Position numbers and translations under genes: made by a program
Assembly (NCBI GenBank): GCA_002499905.1
Contig: DANP01000025.1
Coordinates: forward strand, 21,925 to 85,924
DNA from: Methanolinea sp. UBA277
Lineage (GTDB): Archaea > Halobacteriota > Methanomicrobia > Methanomicrobiales > Methanospirillaceae
Length of the DNA: 64,000 nt
Direction of reading: 5' to 3'
Shown here: one piece after another, positions 54,530 to 63,913 of the stretch
Position numbering within the stretch: position 1 is the stretch's first letter
Layout: every line of letters starts with the position of its first letter
Notes under the pieces: generated by a model
What the model saw: only the letters and a program-made list of their open reading frames with translations
What the model was told of the DNA's origin: nothing
Databases searched by the model: none

Positions 54530-55603
54530 ATGAAATACATGCACCCAAGACCGAGTTCGATTGTGGCCGCTCTCTATACTGCCCGGGATCTGGAAGTGGA
54601 TGTCGCCGTGCTCCACGGCCCCTCGGGGTGCTCGTTCAAGCATGCCCGCCTTCTTGAAGAGGATGGCATGAGGGTGCTCACCACTTCTCTTGCCGATCAT
54701 GAGTTTATTTTCGGCGGACAGCAGCCGCTCGAAGGAGCACTCCAGTATGCCGAAGAGCATTTTGCCCCGCGGAGGATGGCCGTTATCGGCACCTGCGTAT
54801 CCATGATTATCGGCGAGGATTTGAAATCGGCTATCAGCGCCGCCGGAATAACCACTCCTACCATTGCCGTTGAGATTCATGCCGGATACCCGGAGAATAT
54901 CGAAGGGGTCATTGCCACCCTTGAGCCGGCCGCAGAAGCAGGGTGGATTTCAGAGGAAGAGCTCAACCGCCAGAAACACCTCCTTGCCGCGGCGAACGAG
55001 GTTGAACGTCTCCGGGGCGCAGCCTGCATGCCCTATATCGAGCCGTCCCGGGGCGACCTGAAACACCGTGTCGCACAGCAGCTCATCGAGCTCGCCGGAT
55101 CAGGGAGGAAGGGGGTCGCCGTTATGAACGCCAAGAAGGAGACGGCCTATATGTTTGCGGATGAGCTCCTGGCCCTTAACGATGCATGCCCGTCAGCAGA
55201 TGTGAACTACGTTGCCAACCTCGAACCCCGGGGACTTCCCAAGGTCAGGCAGGATGCGGCACGCATCCTGAACGGGATGGAGCGCCGGGGGCTCTCTCCG
55301 GAGCTTATAGGTGCTCTCGATGAGTATGGGGCGAATGGAGAAGCGCTCGGTCAGTACATCTCCGGCATTGCACCCGATTATGCCCTCATTGTGGGGGTTC
55401 CTCATGCCATACCGCCCGAGTTTACCAGGGGGATCGAGTGTTTCTCGATTACCAACGGCCCGCGGCAGGTCGCACCCCTGCGCGACCTCGGGCATCAGCA
55501 TGTAATCGTCGAAGTCGACCTGCACCCGCAGACCCTGGGTGTCCGTGATATCGTGGAGAGCGAATTCGGGGCAATCCTCCGGAGCATGCCATGCAGGCCC
55601 TGA
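54530..55603 (+). CDS. cfbD: Ni-sirohydrochlorin a,c-diamide reductive cyclase, component 1
   Basis: The NifD-like catalytic part that reduces Ni-sirohydrochlorin a,c-diamide by six electrons with CfbC and cyclises it. The ~357-residue protein carries LHGPSGCSFKHARLL and IGTCVSMIIGEDL for its iron-sulfur cluster and DHEFIFGGQQPLEGAL as the superfamily motif. The ATG at 54530 has GGAG nine bases upstream; ATG 54521, which overlaps the cfbE stop as ATGA, is an alternative. Unlike the locus at 37.9-40.9 kb it is a single component-1 gene (homodimer) and no NifH-like gene is adjacent. Confidence 0.95.
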   Translation: MKYMHPRPSSIVAALYTARDLEVDVAVLHGPSGCSFKHARLLEEDGMRVLTTSLADHEFIFGGQQPLEGALQYAEEHFAPRRMAVIGTCVSMIIGEDLKSAISAAGITTPTIAVEIHAGYPENIEGVIATLEPAAEAGWISEEELNRQKHLLAAANEVERLRGAACMPYIEPSRGDLKHRVAQQLIELAGSGRKGVAVMNAKKETAYMFADELLALNDACPSADVNYVANLEPRGLPKVRQDAARILNGMERRGLSPELIGALDEYGANGEALGQYISGIAPDYALIVGVPHAIPPEFTRGIECFSITNGPRQVAPLRDLGHQHVIVEVDLHPQTLGVRDIVESEFGAILRSMPCRP

Positions 55604-56976
55604 TGATATCCGGAGACCGGTCCGGCAGCGGGAAAACCAGCATCACCCTGGCCATCGCCGCCCTGCTCTCGAGAGGGATGACCGTCCAGACCTACAAGGT
55701 AGGGATGGATTACATAGATCCCTCGTACCTCTCCGGAGTGACCGGTCGCCCCTGCAGGAACCTTGACACGTTCGTGATGAACGGTAATGAAATCAGCCAG
55801 ATTTTCACTCATGGTGCCCGGGGAGCAGATCTGGCGATCGTTGAAGGTGTGCGGGGCCTCTTTGAGGGTGCTGAGTCACTCGGTGATACCGGGAGCAGTG
55901 CATCTGTCGCAAAAGCGCTCGGCCTGCCGGTCATTCTGGTAGTGAGTGCCCGGAGTATCACCCGGAGTGCGGCAGCAATGGTCCGGGGGTTCCAGTCATT
56001 TGATCCCGGCGTGAGTATCCGCGGGGTTATCCTGAACAACGTCTCCGGGGAACAGCACATCAGGAAAGCAACCGAGGCAATCGAACACCACTGCCGGATC
56101 CCGGTGATCGGGGCGATCCCCCGGATGCCGGAAATGGAACTAACCATGCGGCATCTCGGCCTGGTCCCCTTCCGCGAGGGGAAGACCGATCCCCTGTTCG
56201 AAGCGAAGATCACCACACTCGCTGAACAGATATCCGGCCATATCGATCTCGATGCCCTGCTCGGGATGACCACCCGGTGCGAGCTTCCGGACACCTTCGG
56301 AAACCCGGTGTTCTCCGGAAATGAATCCCCGGATGTCCGGATCGGAGTTGCCCTCGATGAGGCCTTCAATTTCTACTATGCGGATCTCTTCGATATCCTC
56401 TCTGCGTACGGAGCGGAATGGGTTCCGTTCAGTCCGGTCAGGGACCGGCTTCCGGAGGCGGACGGATATATCATCGGGGGAGGTTACCCTGAGCTCTTCC
56501 TGCGGGAGCTCGAAGCAAACGACCGTATGCGGGAGGCCGTTTTGGAACAGTCTCTCGCAGGAGTCCCGTTCTACGCTGAATGTGGCGGCCTCATGTACCT
56601 GACTGATAAAATCCTGCTGAAGGAAGGCTGGCAGGGCCGGGAACAGGATGAATCGTTTGCCATGTGCGGCGTATTCTCAGGAAAGACGGTCATGCCCGCC
56701 CGGCGGGTGGTCAGCTACGTAGAGGGTGAGAGCCTGGGGGGAAATCCGCTCGGAACCGGGCACTTCCGGGGGCATGAGTTCCACTACTCGGATGTCATCC
56801 TTTCCCCGGAAATGAGCTATTCCTACCTCCTCTCACGGGGGAAAGGGATCAGCGGGAACCAGGACGGGGCGGTTGCCGGCAACACGCTCGGCTCCTACAC
56901 GCATCTCCACCCCGTCGCCTCAAGGGGGCTCATGGCGGGCTTCATCACTACATGCCGCCGGATGCCGGGGACATAA
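55591..56976 (+). CDS. cfbB: Ni-sirohydrochlorin a,c-diamide synthase
   Basis: Amidates the a and c side chains of Ni-sirohydrochlorin with glutamine and ATP. A 461-residue CobB-like protein: P-loop [60 protein letters not shown], and a class I glutaminase domain with the nucleophile in [15 protein letters not shown] and the His in GHEFHYSDV. It overlaps cfbD by 13 bases. Cobyrinate amidation (CbiA) would look alike; the operon decides for F430. Confidence 0.94.
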   Translation: MQALMISGDRSGSGKTSITLAIAALLSRGMTVQTYKVGMDYIDPSYLSGVTGRPCRNLDTFVMNGNEISQIFTHGARGADLAIVEGVRGLFEGAESLGDTGSSASVAKALGLPVILVVSARSITRSAAAMVRGFQSFDPGVSIRGVILNNVSGEQHIRKATEAIEHHCRIPVIGAIPRMPEMELTMRHLGLVPFREGKTDPLFEAKITTLAEQISGHIDLDALLGMTTRCELPDTFGNPVFSGNESPDVRIGVALDEAFNFYYADLFDILSAYGAEWVPFSPVRDRLPEADGYIIGGGYPELFLRELEANDRMREAVLEQSLAGVPFYAECGGLMYLTDKILLKEGWQGREQDESFAMCGVFSGKTVMPARRVVSYVEGESLGGNPLGTGHFRGHEFHYSDVILSPEMSYSYLLSRGKGISGNQDGAVAGNTLGSYTHLHPVASRGLMAGFITTCRRMPGT

Positions 56977-57017
56977 GCAGCAGGAAAGATATACAAGAAC
57001 GGCCAAAAATAGCTGGT

Positions 57018-57887
57018 ATGATGATTTATATCGATGGCAGATTTGTCCCCCGTGAAGAAGCGAAGCTGTCTGTCTTTGACCATGGCTTTCTCTATGGCGA
57101 CGGGGTTTTCGAGGGAATCCGCGCCTACAACGGGCGCGTTTTCCGGTTGAGAGAGCATCTTGACCGGCTCTATGACTCAGCCCGGACCATCGATCTCTCT
57201 GTTCCGGTCTCCAAGGAGGAAATGGGAGAGATCATCCTCGAAACGCTCCGGAAGAACAATCTCCGGAACGGCTACATCCGCCCCATCGTCACCCGGGGAG
57301 TCGGCGATCTCGGACTCGATCCCCGGAAATGTCCGAAAGCGTCGGTCGTCGTGATTGCTATCGAGTGGGGAGCCATGTATGGCGACCTCTATGAGAAGGG
57401 GCTGAAAGCGATCACCGTCTCGGTCAGGCGAAACCCGGCCGATGCACTCCCCCCGAATGTCAAGAGCCTGAACTACCTGAACAACATCTTCGGTAAGATT
57501 GAGGCCAATTATAAGGGCGGGGATGAGGCCATCTTCTTTGATACCAACGGGTATATCTCAGAAGGATCCGGGGACAACATCTTCATCGTGAAGAACGGGA
57601 CCATCTGCACCCCGCCAACCCTGAATAACCTACGGGGCATCACCCGTGCCGTGGTGATCGAGATTGCCCGGTCGCTCGGGATAACCGTCATGGAGCAGAA
57701 CCTCGGATACTATGATATGTATGCCGCCGATGAGGTTTTTGTGACCGGAACGGCAGCAGAAGTCGCCCCTATCGTTCTCATTGACGGCAGGACGATCGGC
57801 AGCGGTAAACCCGGACCGGTTACCCGGCAGCTGATGGTCGCCTTCCATACCGTGACCGAGACGGAAGGAACTCCGATCTACTCATAA
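57018..57887 (+). CDS. ilvE: Branched-chain amino acid aminotransferase
   Basis: A 289-residue class IV PLP aminotransferase that makes Leu, Ile and Val from their keto acids. [57 protein letters not shown], the PLP lysine in [15 protein letters not shown], and [19 protein letters not shown] are seen. The 42-base gap to cfbB holds GATATACAAG, a TATA box, so it has its own promoter. Start ATG 57018 or 57021. Confidence 0.95.
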   Translation: MMIYIDGRFVPREEAKLSVFDHGFLYGDGVFEGIRAYNGRVFRLREHLDRLYDSARTIDLSVPVSKEEMGEIILETLRKNNLRNGYIRPIVTRGVGDLGLDPRKCPKASVVVIAIEWGAMYGDLYEKGLKAITVSVRRNPADALPPNVKSLNYLNNIFGKIEANYKGGDEAIFFDTNGYISEGSGDNIFIVKNGTICTPPTLNNLRGITRAVVIEIARSLGITVMEQNLGYYDMYAADEVFVTGTAAEVAPIVLIDGRTIGSGKPGPVTRQLMVAFHTVTETEGTPIYS

Positions 57888-57942
57888 TCGGCCACCTCCA
57901 CAATTTATTTTTACGTGCACGATCAAATTAAGAGAGCACCTT

Positions 57943-58017
57943 GCTGCTATAGTGTAGTCCGGCCAATCATTTCGGCCTTTCACGCCGAAGACTGGGGTTC
58001 GAATCCCCATAGCAGCA
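57943..58017 (+). tRNA. tRNA-Glu(TTC)
   Basis: GCTGCTA pairs with TAGCAGC in a 7-bp acceptor stem; the anticodon arm TCGGC-CTTTCAC-GCCGA carries TTC; the T arm TGGGG-TTCGAAT-CCCCA is canonical. Discriminator A, no encoded CCA, no intron. The gene is free-standing between ilvE and the M23 lipoprotein. Confidence 0.95.
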
Positions 58018-58180
58018 CTCTAACACTGATGGTTCAATTCTTTATTCTATTAATATCACTGCAAATTGAAACCTGAGCGTTTCCAAAGGTTTTTCGTCCC
58101 CGTCCCGGCTGCACCGATTCTTGATTGTGGCTATCAGCTGTCTCTTTATCTATATCGGGTTCCTGACACCACATGATGCT

Positions 58181-59389
58181 ATGAAGTATCCCGTTATGGC
58201 AATGCTCATTCTTCTGTGTATTGGGCTCTTTCTTCTGGCTGCAGGGTGCATAACCGGCGACAGTAAGGCACCTGCGGTCCCGTCCATGAACATGACCGTC
58301 CCGTTCGGGCCTGTCCCAGTTTCCAGTCAGGACGGTGTCAACCTCGCCTACGAGCTTGAGATCGTGTCGGCAGAAGGTCAGACGTTTGTGCCGGATAAGG
58401 TCGAGGTTCTCGATCCTGCGACAGGAAACATTCTTTTCTCGGCCGATGGTGAGCTGCTGGCTAAACTCTACCACCCGGCAACAGTCCCGCCGCCCACGGC
58501 TGAAGAGCTCCTGAACGGCACGGGAAAACTCACCATCCCAAGGATTTCCCTCTGGTTCACGGTCCGCCCGGATGCCGTGCCGGACCGGCTCGTCCATCGG
58601 ATCACCCTGAACCGGACTGCTGGCGGCCTGCCACCACTCACGGTAACCGGCGGGGAGGTTGCGGTCCGGAAGGATCTTGCGCCGGTGGTTATCGGTTCCC
58701 CGATGCGTGGCCCGGGCTGGCTGGCCATGGAGACAACCTCTCCCCTGACCCACCACTTCAGCGCCCAGATCACCGTAAATGGTGTAACTCGTGTCCCCCA
58801 GCGGTATGCACAGGACTGGATATACATGGACCCGGTTACCGGGCAGGTCGCCAGCGGGAATGTGAGCCTTGCGAAAAATTACTTCGGGTACGGCAAGGAG
58901 ATCTATTCGGTTGCTGACGGGATAGTTGTGGACACCTTGGACGGCCTTGCGGATATTGAGACTATTTTTTCACCACCGCCAGTCACTTCTGCAACTGCAG
59001 CGGGCAACTACGTGATTGTTGATATCGGGAACAGGAAGTACGCCTGCTATGCCCATATGATTCCCGGCTCGGTCAGGGTTAAGAAAGGCGATACGGTAAA
59101 GGAGGGGCAGGTCTTGGGCCTGATGGGCAACAGCGGCAACTCCGATCTCCCGCACCTCCACTTCCAGGTTGTGACGGATACACCTTCCTTCCTTGGCGCT
59201 GAAGGCTATCCTCACGTGTACCGTTCATTTGATCTGATCGGTGGGGTCAACACGACACTCGCAGAGCAGAAATTATCTGTTCCGAACAGGTTATGGGCAG
59301 AATTCGTCGATGTTGTCACGTTCTTGCCGCAGCCGGTGCCCCGGCAGAACATGCTCCCGGAGAACAACGCGATTGTCCGGTTCCCCTGA
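58181..59389 (+). CDS. M23-like metallopeptidase-domain lipoprotein
   Basis: A 402-residue exported protein. From ATG 58181 the signal peptide ends in a lipobox-like LLAAGC, so the mature protein is probably lipid-anchored at Cys. The N-terminal ~200 residues are a beta-rich unit (VNLAYELEIVSAEGQTFVP). The C-terminal ~190 residues resemble LytM/M23: YGKEIYSVADGIV, GNYVIVDIGNRKYACYAHM, KGDTVKEGQVLGLMGNSGNSDLPHLHFQV with the H-x-H ligand. In the first ligand region the protein has QRYAQDW where active members usually have a histidine, so activity is uncertain. The organism lacks murein, so the natural substrate is unclear. Confidence 0.75.
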   Translation: MKYPVMAMLILLCIGLFLLAAGCITGDSKAPAVPSMNMTVPFGPVPVSSQDGVNLAYELEIVSAEGQTFVPDKVEVLDPATGNILFSADGELLAKLYHPATVPPPTAEELLNGTGKLTIPRISLWFTVRPDAVPDRLVHRITLNRTAGGLPPLTVTGGEVAVRKDLAPVVIGSPMRGPGWLAMETTSPLTHHFSAQITVNGVTRVPQRYAQDWIYMDPVTGQVASGNVSLAKNYFGYGKEIYSVADGIVVDTLDGLADIETIFSPPPVTSATAAGNYVIVDIGNRKYACYAHMIPGSVRVKKGDTVKEGQVLGLMGNSGNSDLPHLHFQVVTDTPSFLGAEGYPHVYRSFDLIGGVNTTLAEQKLSVPNRLWAEFVDVVTFLPQPVPRQNMLPENNAIVRFP

Positions 59390-59707
59390 CCGCGTCCCTT
59401 TTTTATTACTTCCAAAAAAGGATCACCAGGGAATTTCTTTGCAGACCCCCCTATGTGCACCCGCCCGTGCATCAGGAGGTTGGACGTGGACCAGTGGTTG
59501 ACGGAGGAAACTAAAAAAAGAAAGAACGCTTCCCTGCAGGGGGAAAAAATAGGGATTCTCGGCTTTGTTGAAACCCTCAATTAAGCTCACAAAAGACCGT
59601 AAGATCTGAGAGTCAGTGGCCTTTTGTAGTGGGGCCGTTTCTCCCCCCCCGTTCCGGGGACCAATATCCTTATGTACGCGAATTGGTGATATCTCAGCAT
59701 ACCAGCT

Positions 59708-59908
59708 ATGATTGAAAAAATCAGGGTGCCACGGAAAGTATACAACGAACTGATGATGATCAACCGCGAAGTCCACTACTCAACAGACTATCCCCTGGCG
59801 GTGAAGAAGGCAGAGGATAACGGATTCATCCATGCTGAGGAATGGCTGAAACACAATGAAGACCTCTACCGGCGGGGATTCGCCCGGGGATTTGAACCGG
59901 CAGACTGA
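59708..59908 (+). CDS. Small conserved-looking soluble protein, 66 residues
   Basis: A 66-residue charged protein (IEKIRVPRKVYNELMMINRE ... GFIHAEEWLKHNEDLYRRGF). The start is supported by TATA-like CCTTATGTACG at ~59668-59678 and by codon use like its neighbours. It resembles other short helical proteins of methanogens, but I cannot name the family. It stands alone, with ~470 bases of non-coding sequence after it. Confidence 0.6.
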   Translation: MIEKIRVPRKVYNELMMINREVHYSTDYPLAVKKAEDNGFIHAEEWLKHNEDLYRRGFARGFEPAD

Positions 59909-60381
59909 ATCCAGACCCCCCCGCTGATGCCCGGGTGGAAGAGGTTACTTTTATTTCTCCCCTGGATACATGTGCAAACACCCCGGGAAAGGGGGGGTTT
60001 TCACACCCACACCATCAACGAAACTGTAAATCTCGCTGAGCCGGGGGGTCTGGGTCCTCACACCCATACACTGATGTAGAGAGAAAAATCACGCTCATTT
60101 TTTTTAACCCCAATCCAATCATCCCGTGACACCCCTCCGGCTCTGCGGCAGGTCCCATGTCTGAGGGGTACTATCCCAGCCCAATCGGTCACAACCCCAG
60201 GGGTTATTAGAAATAATTCATAATTTTGTCTATTATTTCATACAAAAATGATAATATTTGATATTTTTCCCGTCGATTACGGGGAGGTCGGCGGATGCCG
60301 GAGGCATTTTAGCCGAAAAGTTTAAAAATGAACGACGCCATCACTCTAATAAAAGCAAAAAAACAAATCAAGGTGAACGAA
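59909..60381. other. 473-base intergenic region
   Basis: The first half is rich in C and G runs: two stretches in which a run of G is followed by a TCACACCCA(C/T)AC sequence (59993-60013 and 60043-60070). The second half turns A/T-rich (TTCATAATTTTGTC). AAGTTTAAAAA at 60317-60327 is the TATA box for the small basic protein downstream. No convincing coding frame is present. An untranslated RNA in the first half is possible but not supported by a clear fold. Confidence 0.4.
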
Positions 60382-60597
60382 ATGGGAACAAAAATTGGCA
60401 AGGAAAAGATCAAGCGTGAACCCGGCTACCTTTATTACCTTGGGAAGGACGGCTACGTTTGGGCTGCACCGATGAAGAACAACAAGACCGGAAAGAAGAA
60501 GAAGGTCGGAACCGAGAAGATCCCCCGTGAGAAGGGGTACCTCTACTATCTTGGCAAGGACGGATTCGTGGGCAAGGCCAAGATGAAGAACGCCTAA
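60382..60597 (+). CDS. Small basic protein with two tandem repeats
   Basis: A 71-residue lysine-rich protein. Two units of about 30 residues, KIKREPGYLYYLGKDGYVW and KIPREKGYLYYLGKDGFVG, are separated by a basic spacer; each looks like a small beta hairpin. ATG 60382 is chosen with GGTGAACGAA before it: the TATA box at 60317-60327 places transcription start near 60350, so the earlier ATG at 60328 cannot be translated. Charge suggests nucleic acid or cell-surface binding. Family not recognised with certainty. Confidence 0.7.
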   Translation: MGTKIGKEKIKREPGYLYYLGKDGYVWAAPMKNNKTGKKKKVGTEKIPREKGYLYYLGKDGFVGKAKMKNA

Positions 60598-60708
60598 ATC
60601 TTTTCTTTTTTTTCCTGCTACGGATTCAACCCTGATCCCGATCATTGAACCGGTTGTATCAATATAATATTTAACCGGCGGAGAAATATCTCCTTTCGAC
60701 GTGAATCC

Positions 60709-61314
60709 ATGAGATCGGTTGCATTGTTTATTGGTGCCCTGGCGATCACCGCCTGTCTTCTGATAGCCCCGGCTGTGGCGGCCACTCCCTCAAGCGTGGG
60801 GGGAAATGTCTTCTCAAAGATCAACTACACGCCGGAAAAATCGGGGTCGTCGGGGTCCTTTTTCCCTTCATCTTCGTCAGGGACGGCCTATGATTCGAAA
60901 TTATATCCGGGCCTCATCGGAAGAAATCTGCATGATGAATGGCGCACCCTTCGTCCGTCTGTAACACCCCCAGACCCGGCAACCTCCCCGATCTATATCA
61001 GTGATCTGAGCCTGACCGGCGAATATGTAAAGATCACCAACCAGGGGTGGGACCCGGTCACCATGACCGGGTGGAAGATCTCGAACAAGGATGGCAAGAC
61101 TATCCGCTTCATCGAATGGAAGCTCGATTACGGCACCCTCTTCAACTATGAACTTAGGGGGCACACAACGGTCACCATCTATTCCGGACGGGAAGGATCC
61201 CCCTCCCGTACCCGGCTTTACTGGCCCCAGGAGATCTGGAATGACAGGGGTGACACGGCCTACCTCTATAACCCTGATAATATCCTGGTGAGTTCCCTCA
61301 CCAGAGAATCCTGA
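60709..61314 (+). CDS. Secreted lamin-tail-domain protein
   Basis: A 201-residue exported protein. Signal peptide (SVALFIGALAITACLLIAPAVAA); a Ser/Gly/Pro-rich segment to ~85; then a lamin-tail domain (LTD), with EYVKITNQGWDPVTMTGWKISNKDGKT and the strand-turn RTRLYWPQEIWNDRGDTAYLYNPD. In archaea and bacteria LTDs sit on cell-surface or extracellular proteins and fold like an Ig domain. There is no anchor. TATA-like AATATTTAACC lies ~40 bases before the ATG. Confidence 0.82.
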   Translation: MRSVALFIGALAITACLLIAPAVAATPSSVGGNVFSKINYTPEKSGSSGSFFPSSSSGTAYDSKLYPGLIGRNLHDEWRTLRPSVTPPDPATSPIYISDLSLTGEYVKITNQGWDPVTMTGWKISNKDGKTIRFIEWKLDYGTLFNYELRGHTTVTIYSGREGSPSRTRLYWPQEIWNDRGDTAYLYNPDNILVSSLTRES

Positions 61315-61609
61315 TTTTTCATCTTAACGATAGCACGGGAAGGAGAGTATATTCCCTTCCGGTGCCGATATCGCCACAAAATAGTCTGCTGGCGGCGCCT
61401 GAGGATATTACTCAAATCTCCCCGCTCACCTGCATGAATGTTCACTCCTCTTTTATCGTCTGCGGGAGGAAAGAGGGCCCTCTGCGAATATTGTAAGGGG
61501 TACAGAAAATTCGTATGCCCTGATGAGAGCAAAATCCTCCGGAAGAAAACAGTATGGCGAACCGGTCAACCTCCGTTAACCGGCATCATGTTTGTGGAAA
61601 AATGAATGG
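61315..61609. other. 295-base intergenic region
   Basis: The region between the lamin-tail gene and the convergent AIM24-like gene shows no coding frame, tRNA or strong stem in either direction. The 3' part would hold transcription termination for both genes, with only short T runs. Confidence 0.35.
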
Positions 61610-62305
61610 TTACCGGGCTTTCGCCTGGACCCGCGGTTCGATAATCGTCCAGATCCAGTCCGCCATCTCCCGGATGTTCTTGGTCTGGATATACACCTCG
61701 CCTGGTCCGGTGATCTCGGTCACCAGACCTTCGCCCCCAAGGATGGTCTCTTTCAGCCCGCCGAATTTCTTCACCACATAAGGGCAGCTGTCGCTGAAGG
61801 CAACGAGATGGAAATTATCGACGATAAGTTTCTCACCAGGCCCAAGGACATGGTGATCGATTGCTCCGAAAGTATTGATGAAGAGCAGTCCCTGGCCCGA
61901 TACCCGTATCATGAACAACCCCTGTCCGAAGAGACCCTTGGAAAATCCCTCCCATTTGATGTCCAGATCAACACCCTGCTGCGAGGCGATGTAGGCAGAT
62001 TTCTGGATGATGAATCCCCGGCCGGGTGACACCTGGAGGCTATCGATGTCTCCCAGCGGAGCGGCGGAAAAACCCGCTTCCCCGCTGCTTCCGGAAGCGG
62101 TGTACTCATTGACAAAGAAGCTCTGACCCCCAATCAGTGCCAGAGAGAGGGACCCCCAGAAGCTCTTCTCCCGTTTCTGGGTTTTTACATCTATCGCAGG
62201 CTGCATATAGGTCATGCTCCCTGATTCAGCGGTGATGCTCTCACCGGGATCGAGGGTGACAACCAGCAGTGAATATGAAGGCTTGTACCTGACTTCGTAC
62301 TTCAT
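61610..62305 (-). CDS. TIGR00266/AIM24-like protein
   Basis: A 231-residue soluble protein of the AIM24/DUF124 beta-helical family: PSYSLLVVTLDPGESITAESGSMTYM, SFFVNEYTASGSSGEAGF and later GDIDSLQVSPGRGFIIQKSAYIASQQGV. ATG 62305 has GGAGGTG eight bases upstream. No catalytic residues are known for the family; bacterial members bind membranes or other proteins. Convergent with the lamin-tail gene and divergent from the HEAT-like gene. Confidence 0.85.
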   Translation of the reverse strand: MKYEVRYKPSYSLLVVTLDPGESITAESGSMTYMQPAIDVKTQKREKSFWGSLSLALIGGQSFFVNEYTASGSSGEAGFSAAPLGDIDSLQVSPGRGFIIQKSAYIASQQGVDLDIKWEGFSKGLFGQGLFMIRVSGQGLLFINTFGAIDHHVLGPGEKLIVDNFHLVAFSDSCPYVVKKFGGLKETILGGEGLVTEITGPGEVYIQTKNIREMADWIWTIIEPRVQAKAR

Positions 62306-62441
62306 GGCATACACCTCCAGAGATCTTGAATCGTTCAGAAATTTAATATTACATGGTTACCGTTGTAGCATCGTATACACATGCGGGTGCCCCTCATGCC
62401 GGGACGAACTGGCATGATCCGGGTCCGGTCCGGAGAGAGAA

Positions 62442-62849
62442 ATGACTGAAGATTTACCGATTACCAGGGAGCTGATGCGGGACCTGATCTGCCGGCTCGA
62501 AGACCCTGACGAGGAAGTCCGGGAGAACGCCGTTGAAGCTCTTGCCGTGATGACATGGGATGAAGACTGGAGACCGGATGAACTGATCCGCCAGGGAGGG
62601 CTTGAAGCCATCGAAAAGCTGCTTACCGATGAGAATACGCATAGTGTGCTGTCGGCGCTCGATATAGTCATCGCCGTTGCGGCATCCGGCAGGAGCGAGC
62701 ACCTCATCACTGCTGGGGTTATTGTCAGTCTTGACCACATCAGGGAGCACGAGGACCCCCGGATCCGTGAAAAGGTCAGGGACGCGCTCTGGCTCCTTGA
62801 GCCTGAAGTAGAAGACGTGGTGACCGCCAAACCCCAGGATGAGTATTGA
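62442..62849 (+). CDS. HEAT/armadillo-like repeat protein
   Basis: A 135-residue helical protein with 2-3 HEAT-type units (LEDPDEEVRENAVEALAVM, TDENTHSVLSALDIVIAVAA, DPRIREKVRDALWLLEPE). GGAGAGAGAA lies before the ATG. Such proteins bind other proteins; the partner is unknown. Tail is acidic. Confidence 0.7.
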   Translation: MTEDLPITRELMRDLICRLEDPDEEVRENAVEALAVMTWDEDWRPDELIRQGGLEAIEKLLTDENTHSVLSALDIVIAVAASGRSEHLITAGVIVSLDHIREHEDPRIREKVRDALWLLEPEVEDVVTAKPQDEY

Positions 62850-63229
62850 AGCGGCTACACAGGGGCCCCCGTGAATATGAATTCCGACACATGAACCCGT
62901 GAAACGGGGTAAGGGTGGCCGGCAGTGATGACCATGTCTGTCCTGTGTTAAGATCTGACGAACAGGATACGGAGAATGGTAACCGGTCACGCCCGTTGAA
63001 CTGCTCTGACGGTTACCCATGGAAAAGCCGGAAATAAGACGCCCCGGCCGGGTGCCTTATTCCGGCGTTCGCAACCCCGCCATTGCTCTTTTTCTGGGAT
63101 GGCAGGGGGATCGCCAGGAGAGCATAATCGATAGTTCTCTTTGTATGTACCGGATTCGCTTGATTATTCAACCTTTAACATCATACAAAAATATATATGT
63201 CCATGAATAATGCCCACCCGTGGACCACC
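62850..63229. other. Intergenic region holding the conserved leader of copy A
   Basis: A 380-base gap. The left 190 bases show no gene. From 63040 it is the repeated unit described above, ending with the TATA box AAAATATATATG (63187-63199) and the leaderless-type start of the small PEGA protein. Identity over ~95 bases in a place with no frame suggests recent duplication, an RNA, or a conserved regulatory block. Confidence 0.45.
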
Positions 63230-63300
63230 ATGAAACCATGGCACGCAATTATCGGGATGGTTGGTATCCTTATCCTTGTATGTGCGCCAGTTGTGGCGGA
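63040..63300 (+). repeat. Direct repeat, copy A (upstream region plus signal-peptide part)
   Basis: This segment, starting CGCCCCGGCCGGGTGCC, recurs at 63654-63913 with a spacing of 613-614 bases. The first ~95 bases, up to GCATAATCGAT, are identical in both copies although no gene is visible there; the rest (TATA box AAAAATATATATG, start region, signal peptide) is nearly identical. Confidence 0.9.
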
Positions 63301-63562
63301 TATGTTACCCCCCGCTGGATGGTATGACGAAGGACGAGTAGATTTCAGACCCGAACCCGGATTTGGAACCCTATCCATCAATTCAGACCCCTCTGGAGCC
63401 AATGTCTATCTTGACGAACAATACCAGGGCGCCACCCCACTCACTTATATCACCAGTGTGTACATATTTGATGGAGAAACCATCATCTACCGCTCGGGTC
63501 CTCGGTCCGCGGTAGATGTATATTTTTGGCTCAAGGCCCTCGGAAACCTTTCAGTGATGTGA
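63230..63562 (+). CDS. Small secreted PEGA-type protein, copy A
   Basis: A 110-residue exported protein: signal peptide (HAIIGMVGILILVCAPVVA), an acidic linker, then a PEGA motif GTLSINSDPSGANVYLDEQY and QGATPLTYI. A PEGA domain normally goes on for ~40 more residues of beta-sheet (typically N-L-P-x-G); here the tail (FDGETIIYRSGPRSAVDVYF) does not match, so the domain is cut short or changed. ATG 63230 is used: the second copy has a stop between the earlier ATGs and this one, and the TATA box at ~63190 places transcription start close to it. Confidence 0.65.
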   Translation: MKPWHAIIGMVGILILVCAPVVADMLPPAGWYDEGRVDFRPEPGFGTLSINSDPSGANVYLDEQYQGATPLTYITSVYIFDGETIIYRSGPRSAVDVYFWLKALGNLSVM

Positions 63563-63653
63563 TGCGATTCTGACATCACTCTTTTCGTAGATCATCCCGG
63601 ATGGACTGACCAGAATGAATCCAATTGAAGAGGTTTTGACTTTAAAAATAGTA

Positions 63654-63913
63654 CGCCCCGGCCGGGTGCCTTATTCCGGCGTTCGCAACCCCGCCATTGC
63701 TCTTTTTCTGGGATGGCAGGGGGATCGCCAGGAGAGCATAATCGATTATTCTGTTTGTATTACCGATTTCACCTAATTATTCAACCTTTACCATCATACA
63801 AAAATATATATGTCCATGAATAATACCCGCCCGTGAACCACCATGAAACCATGCTATGCAATTATCGGGATGGTTGGTATCCTTATCCTTGTATGTGCGC
63901 CAGTTGTGGCGAA
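63654..63913 (+). repeat. Direct repeat, copy B
   Basis: Second copy of the 63040-63300 unit. Divergence begins after GCATAATCGAT; the promoter, start region and signal-peptide codons are again nearly identical. After the signal peptide the copies differ (ANSMILMD in B, ADMLPPAG in A) until the PEGA motif, where identity returns. Confidence 0.9.

Noticed and set aside
54437..55603. CfbD beginning at 54437
   Set aside because: The first ~30 residues overlap cfbE in another frame and do not fit the family; ATG 54530 (or 54521) is better placed.
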